DNA of 64,000 nt, taken from assembly GCA_034927505.1 (NCBI GenBank), contig JAYFPY010000024.1:1-64000 (forward strand). The letters run 5' to 3'. This stretch comes from RUG100 sp034927505. Lineage in GTDB: Bacteria > Bacillota > Clostridia > Peptostreptococcales > Anaerovoracaceae. Under the pieces are notes generated by a model. The model made no database searches, was not told where the DNA came from, and saw nothing but the letters and a program-made list of their open reading frames with translations. Within the stretch, counting starts at the first letter, position 1. The number at the start of each line of letters is the position of its first letter. Shown here piece by piece: positions 62,401 to 64,000 of this stretch. A program made the position numbers and the translations under genes.

Positions 62401-63378
62401 TCACACGACCAGGAAAGCTACATAACATCCAAATGCGCACAGAGGACAGACGATCTGTGTGCATTTATTTTTGAAACGGAGCATGGCCAGCATGGCCAGC
62501 GTTCCTATGAATCCGAATACGAGAAGATTCATGGTTTTCGGGTCGTTGAAAACATACAGACCGCTTCCTACATAGAATATATCGGCAAGGGTCAGTATCA
62601 GGAAGTTGAATATATTGCTGCCGATGATATTACCGATGGCAATGTTGAAATTTTTCATACGGAACAGTGCTATTGTAGATGACACTTCCGGCAGAGATGT
62701 GGCCACGCCCAGAAGGATGGCTCCTGCGATGCCCTGCCCCAGATCCAGCTTGACGGCGATAGCATCTGTAGCGTATGTTATGGCGATGCTGACTGCCACG
62801 ATGCCTATGCTGACGAGAACAAAACGAAGGACCAGCTGATTCAGAGTTATTGAATGATGCTGTTCATTGGCATCTTTTGATGCCTCATCCTTTTTGACCT
62901 GTGTCAGAGTATCGGTGTTGTCTGATGACATCTGTTTGACGTTGAAGATATACAGCACCATTATTATTACTGATGTCATGCTGATGGTAATGAATTCGAA
63001 ATCCAGGATATGCAGCATGTTCAGCCCCAGGGCAATGTATATGAGGCAGACGAAGAGAGCCACTCTCGTATGGCTGGAAGATACTCTGGCAGATCCGAAG
63101 GATCTGTAATAAAACAGCATGAGCAGGGCGAGGACTGCCAGGTTGAATATGTCGCTGCCCAGTATATTTCCTATGCACATCCCCGGCTTGTGCAGAAGTA
63201 TGGTCGATGACAGACTGGTAAACAGCTCCGGCAGAGATGTGACTGCCGACAGCATGACGCCGCCCAGGAAAGCTCCCGAAAGACGGGTCCTTTTTTCCAG
63301 CATGTCCACGTATGAAGCAGCTTTGTTGGACAGTAGTACAACTATGGCTGCAAGTATCAAATAAATCATATAAATCAT
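62401..63378 (-). CDS. CaCA-family cation/Ca2+ antiporter, under Mn2+ riboswitch control
   Basis: A 325-residue antiporter with ten helices in two inverted repeats: alpha-1 GGVMLSAVTSLPELFTS (about 39-55) with GNILGSDIFNL, and alpha-2 GVATSLPEVSSTIAL with GNIIGSNIFNF (about 235-270), both holding the key acidic residues. Family members swap Na+ or H+ for Ca2+; some carry Mn2+. The start at 63378 follows AGGAGG. The leader RNA is a yybP-ykoY riboswitch, which responds to Mn2+, so Mn2+ export is the likely job. Confidence 0.88.
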   Translation of the reverse strand: MIYMIYLILAAIVVLLSNKAASYVDMLEKRTRLSGAFLGGVMLSAVTSLPELFTSLSSTILLHKPGMCIGNILGSDIFNLAVLALLMLFYYRSFGSARVSSSHTRVALFVCLIYIALGLNMLHILDFEFITISMTSVIIMVLYIFNVKQMSSDNTDTLTQVKKDEASKDANEQHHSITLNQLVLRFVLVSIGIVAVSIAITYATDAIAVKLDLGQGIAGAILLGVATSLPEVSSTIALFRMKNFNIAIGNIIGSNIFNFLILTLADIFYVGSGLYVFNDPKTMNLLVFGFIGTLAMLAMLRFKNKCTQIVCPLCAFGCYVAFLVV

Positions 63379-63409
63379 ATAAGGCGTTCCTCCTGCCAGG
63401 TAAACTTTT

Positions 63410-63543
63410 AAAAAAGAGACTCCCGGACAACACATTTGATAAATGCACTGTCCGTGAGTCTCGTTACTAAGGGCAATACCAGATCCGTTGGACCATGATG
63501 TTGACATTGCCACAGCAATTGCTGCAAACTACTCCCTCAAGGA
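63410..63543 (-). ncRNA. yybP-ykoY (Mn2+) riboswitch with terminator platform
   Basis: In the - strand leader: GAGGGAGTAG, GTCAACATCATGG, CTGGTATTGCCC and AACGAGACTC appear in the order of the yybP-ykoY aptamer. P1 can form between UCCUUGAG (63536-63543) and CUCACGGA (63451-63458). The same 3' strand is needed for the terminator stem GAGACUCACGGAC/GUCCGGGAGUCUC (63450-63462 with 63416-63428) plus U6 (63410-63415), so ligand-bound P1 would prevent termination: an ON switch. Confidence 0.8.
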
Positions 63544-63560
63544 TGTTATATTACCGATTC

Positions 63561-63590
63561 AGAATATCACAGCGGAGATACACGTGTCAA
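63561..63590 (-). promoter_or_regulatory. Promoter of the riboswitch/antiporter transcript
   Basis: On the - strand, TTGACA (63585-63590) and TATTCT (63561-63566) with an 18-bp spacer, 18 bp upstream of the aptamer. Confidence 0.6.
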
Positions 63591-63685
63591 TAAAAAAGTT
63601 CACAATGTGAAGTCTTTGTCATGAGCAGCATAAAATCTTGAAATTGATCATGGGCTGGGTTAAAATGGACCAATGGAGGCAGGAG

Positions 63686-64000
63686 ATGCTATTTGATGCG
63701 CACTCGCATATCAACAGCGAGGATTTTACTGAAGAAGAAAGAAAGATACGTATCAGTGAGATCGAAGAAAATGAAAAACTGAAATATGTAATGGATATCG
63801 GCTGTGATCTTGAAACATCCCGGATGGCTGCGGCCCATGGGAAACGGTACAGCTGGTGTTTTGCTGCGGTCGGGTTCCATCCCCATTATGCAAGCGGGAT
63901 GGGCGACAGCGAACTGGCTGTCATAAAAGAACTGGCCGGTTTGCCGGATGTGAAAGCTATCGGGGAGATCGGACTTGATTTTCATTACGACTATTCGCCG
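63686..64000 (+). CDS. TatD-family metal-dependent hydrolase (5' part, runs off the window)
   Basis: The first 105 residues of a TatD-type DNase/hydrolase: LFDAHSHIN with the H-x-H metal site (residues 5-10), VGFHPHYAS (about 62-70) and IGEIGLDFHYDYSP (about 92-105) with the catalytic glutamate. The ATG at 63686 follows GGAGGCAGGAG; an in-frame ATG at 63665 is possible but its site is weaker. The remainder, normally to about 250 residues, lies right of the window. Confidence 0.9.
   Translation, partial: MLFDAHSHINSEDFTEEERKIRISEIEENEKLKYVMDIGCDLETSRMAAAHGKRYSWCFAAVGFHPHYASGMGDSELAVIKELAGLPDVKAIGEIGLDFHYDYSP

Noticed and set aside
1..64000. tRNA, rRNA, prophage or replication origin
   Set aside because: No cloverleaf, rRNA-like segment, phage structural gene, integrase, or DnaA-box cluster was noticed on either strand.

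Overview
The window looks like a chromosome segment of an anaerobic, Gram-positive, amino-acid-using member of the Clostridia. This rests on strong GGAGG ribosome sites, frequent TTG/GTG starts, the many amino-acid and cation transporters, the ferredoxin-type Fe-S proteins, the CD1871A-type CXXC mini-protein, the Rrf2 regulators and a large secreted DUF6273/InlB-repeat protein. A placement near Anaerovoracaceae (Clostridiales family XIII) is plausible, but it comes from gene style only. No rRNA, tRNA, CRISPR array, replication origin or prophage was seen.

Layout. 0-4 kb: the end of an IS30-like transposase runs into a 5'-truncated BCCT transporter, followed by a ureohydrolase and a PAS/sigma-54 activator. 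4.1-7.3 kb: an AT-rich islet with a P-loop ATPase, a DUF4238 stub behind a promoter with a poly-C spacer, an unknown protein and insertion-sequence debris. 7.3-8.6 kb: a membrane-anchored metalloprotease. 8.6-14.9 kb: a catabolic module (APC permease, MerR-type regulator, amidohydrolase, saccharopine-dehydrogenase-like enzyme) whose two promoters share an operator inside 19-bp spacers. 15-24 kb: a DMT exporter, a 251-bp MITE-like element, an Fe-S flavoprotein, gene remnants, an NhaC antiporter, a racemase-fold protein, a small-peptide/DUF4230 operon and a SEC-C protein. 23.9-31.7 kb: a 2,096-residue secreted protein flanked by 385-bp direct repeats, the second of which ends near a beheaded CoA-transferase. 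31.7-37.1 kb: a TlpA thioredoxin, SDR, YjdM, thioesterase, an XRE regulator and an Rrf2/RclA-like pair. 37.2-43.7 kb: a complete Wadjet (jetABCD) anti-plasmid operon. 43.8-48 kb: a PepSY protein, a two-component system, and a CXXC peptide/membrane ferredoxin/Rrf2 operon. 48-53 kb: an AcoR-like sigma-54 activator, a textbook -24/-12 promoter, aldehyde dehydrogenase and iron alcohol dehydrogenase. 53-64 kb: a membrane protein, a CDF transporter, YitT, a NUDIX-helicase pair, an NSS transporter with its MetS small subunit, a lipoprotein nuclease, a CaCA antiporter behind a yybP-ykoY (Mn2+) riboswitch, and the start of a TatD hydrolase.

Three regulatory circuits can be read across loci. First, the MerR twin promoters at 8.7 and 12.0 kb. 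Second, a putative Rrf2 redox/Fe-S regulon with TGTAA-N9-TTACA-type palindromes at 32.4, 35.2 and 47.9 kb. Third, the sigma-54 alcohol/aldehyde operon. The strongest leads for something new are the repeat-flanked giant-gene cassette, the MerR/zinc/methyltransferase-like regulator with its regulon, the shared Rrf2-type operators and the Mn2+ riboswitch on a CaCA antiporter.
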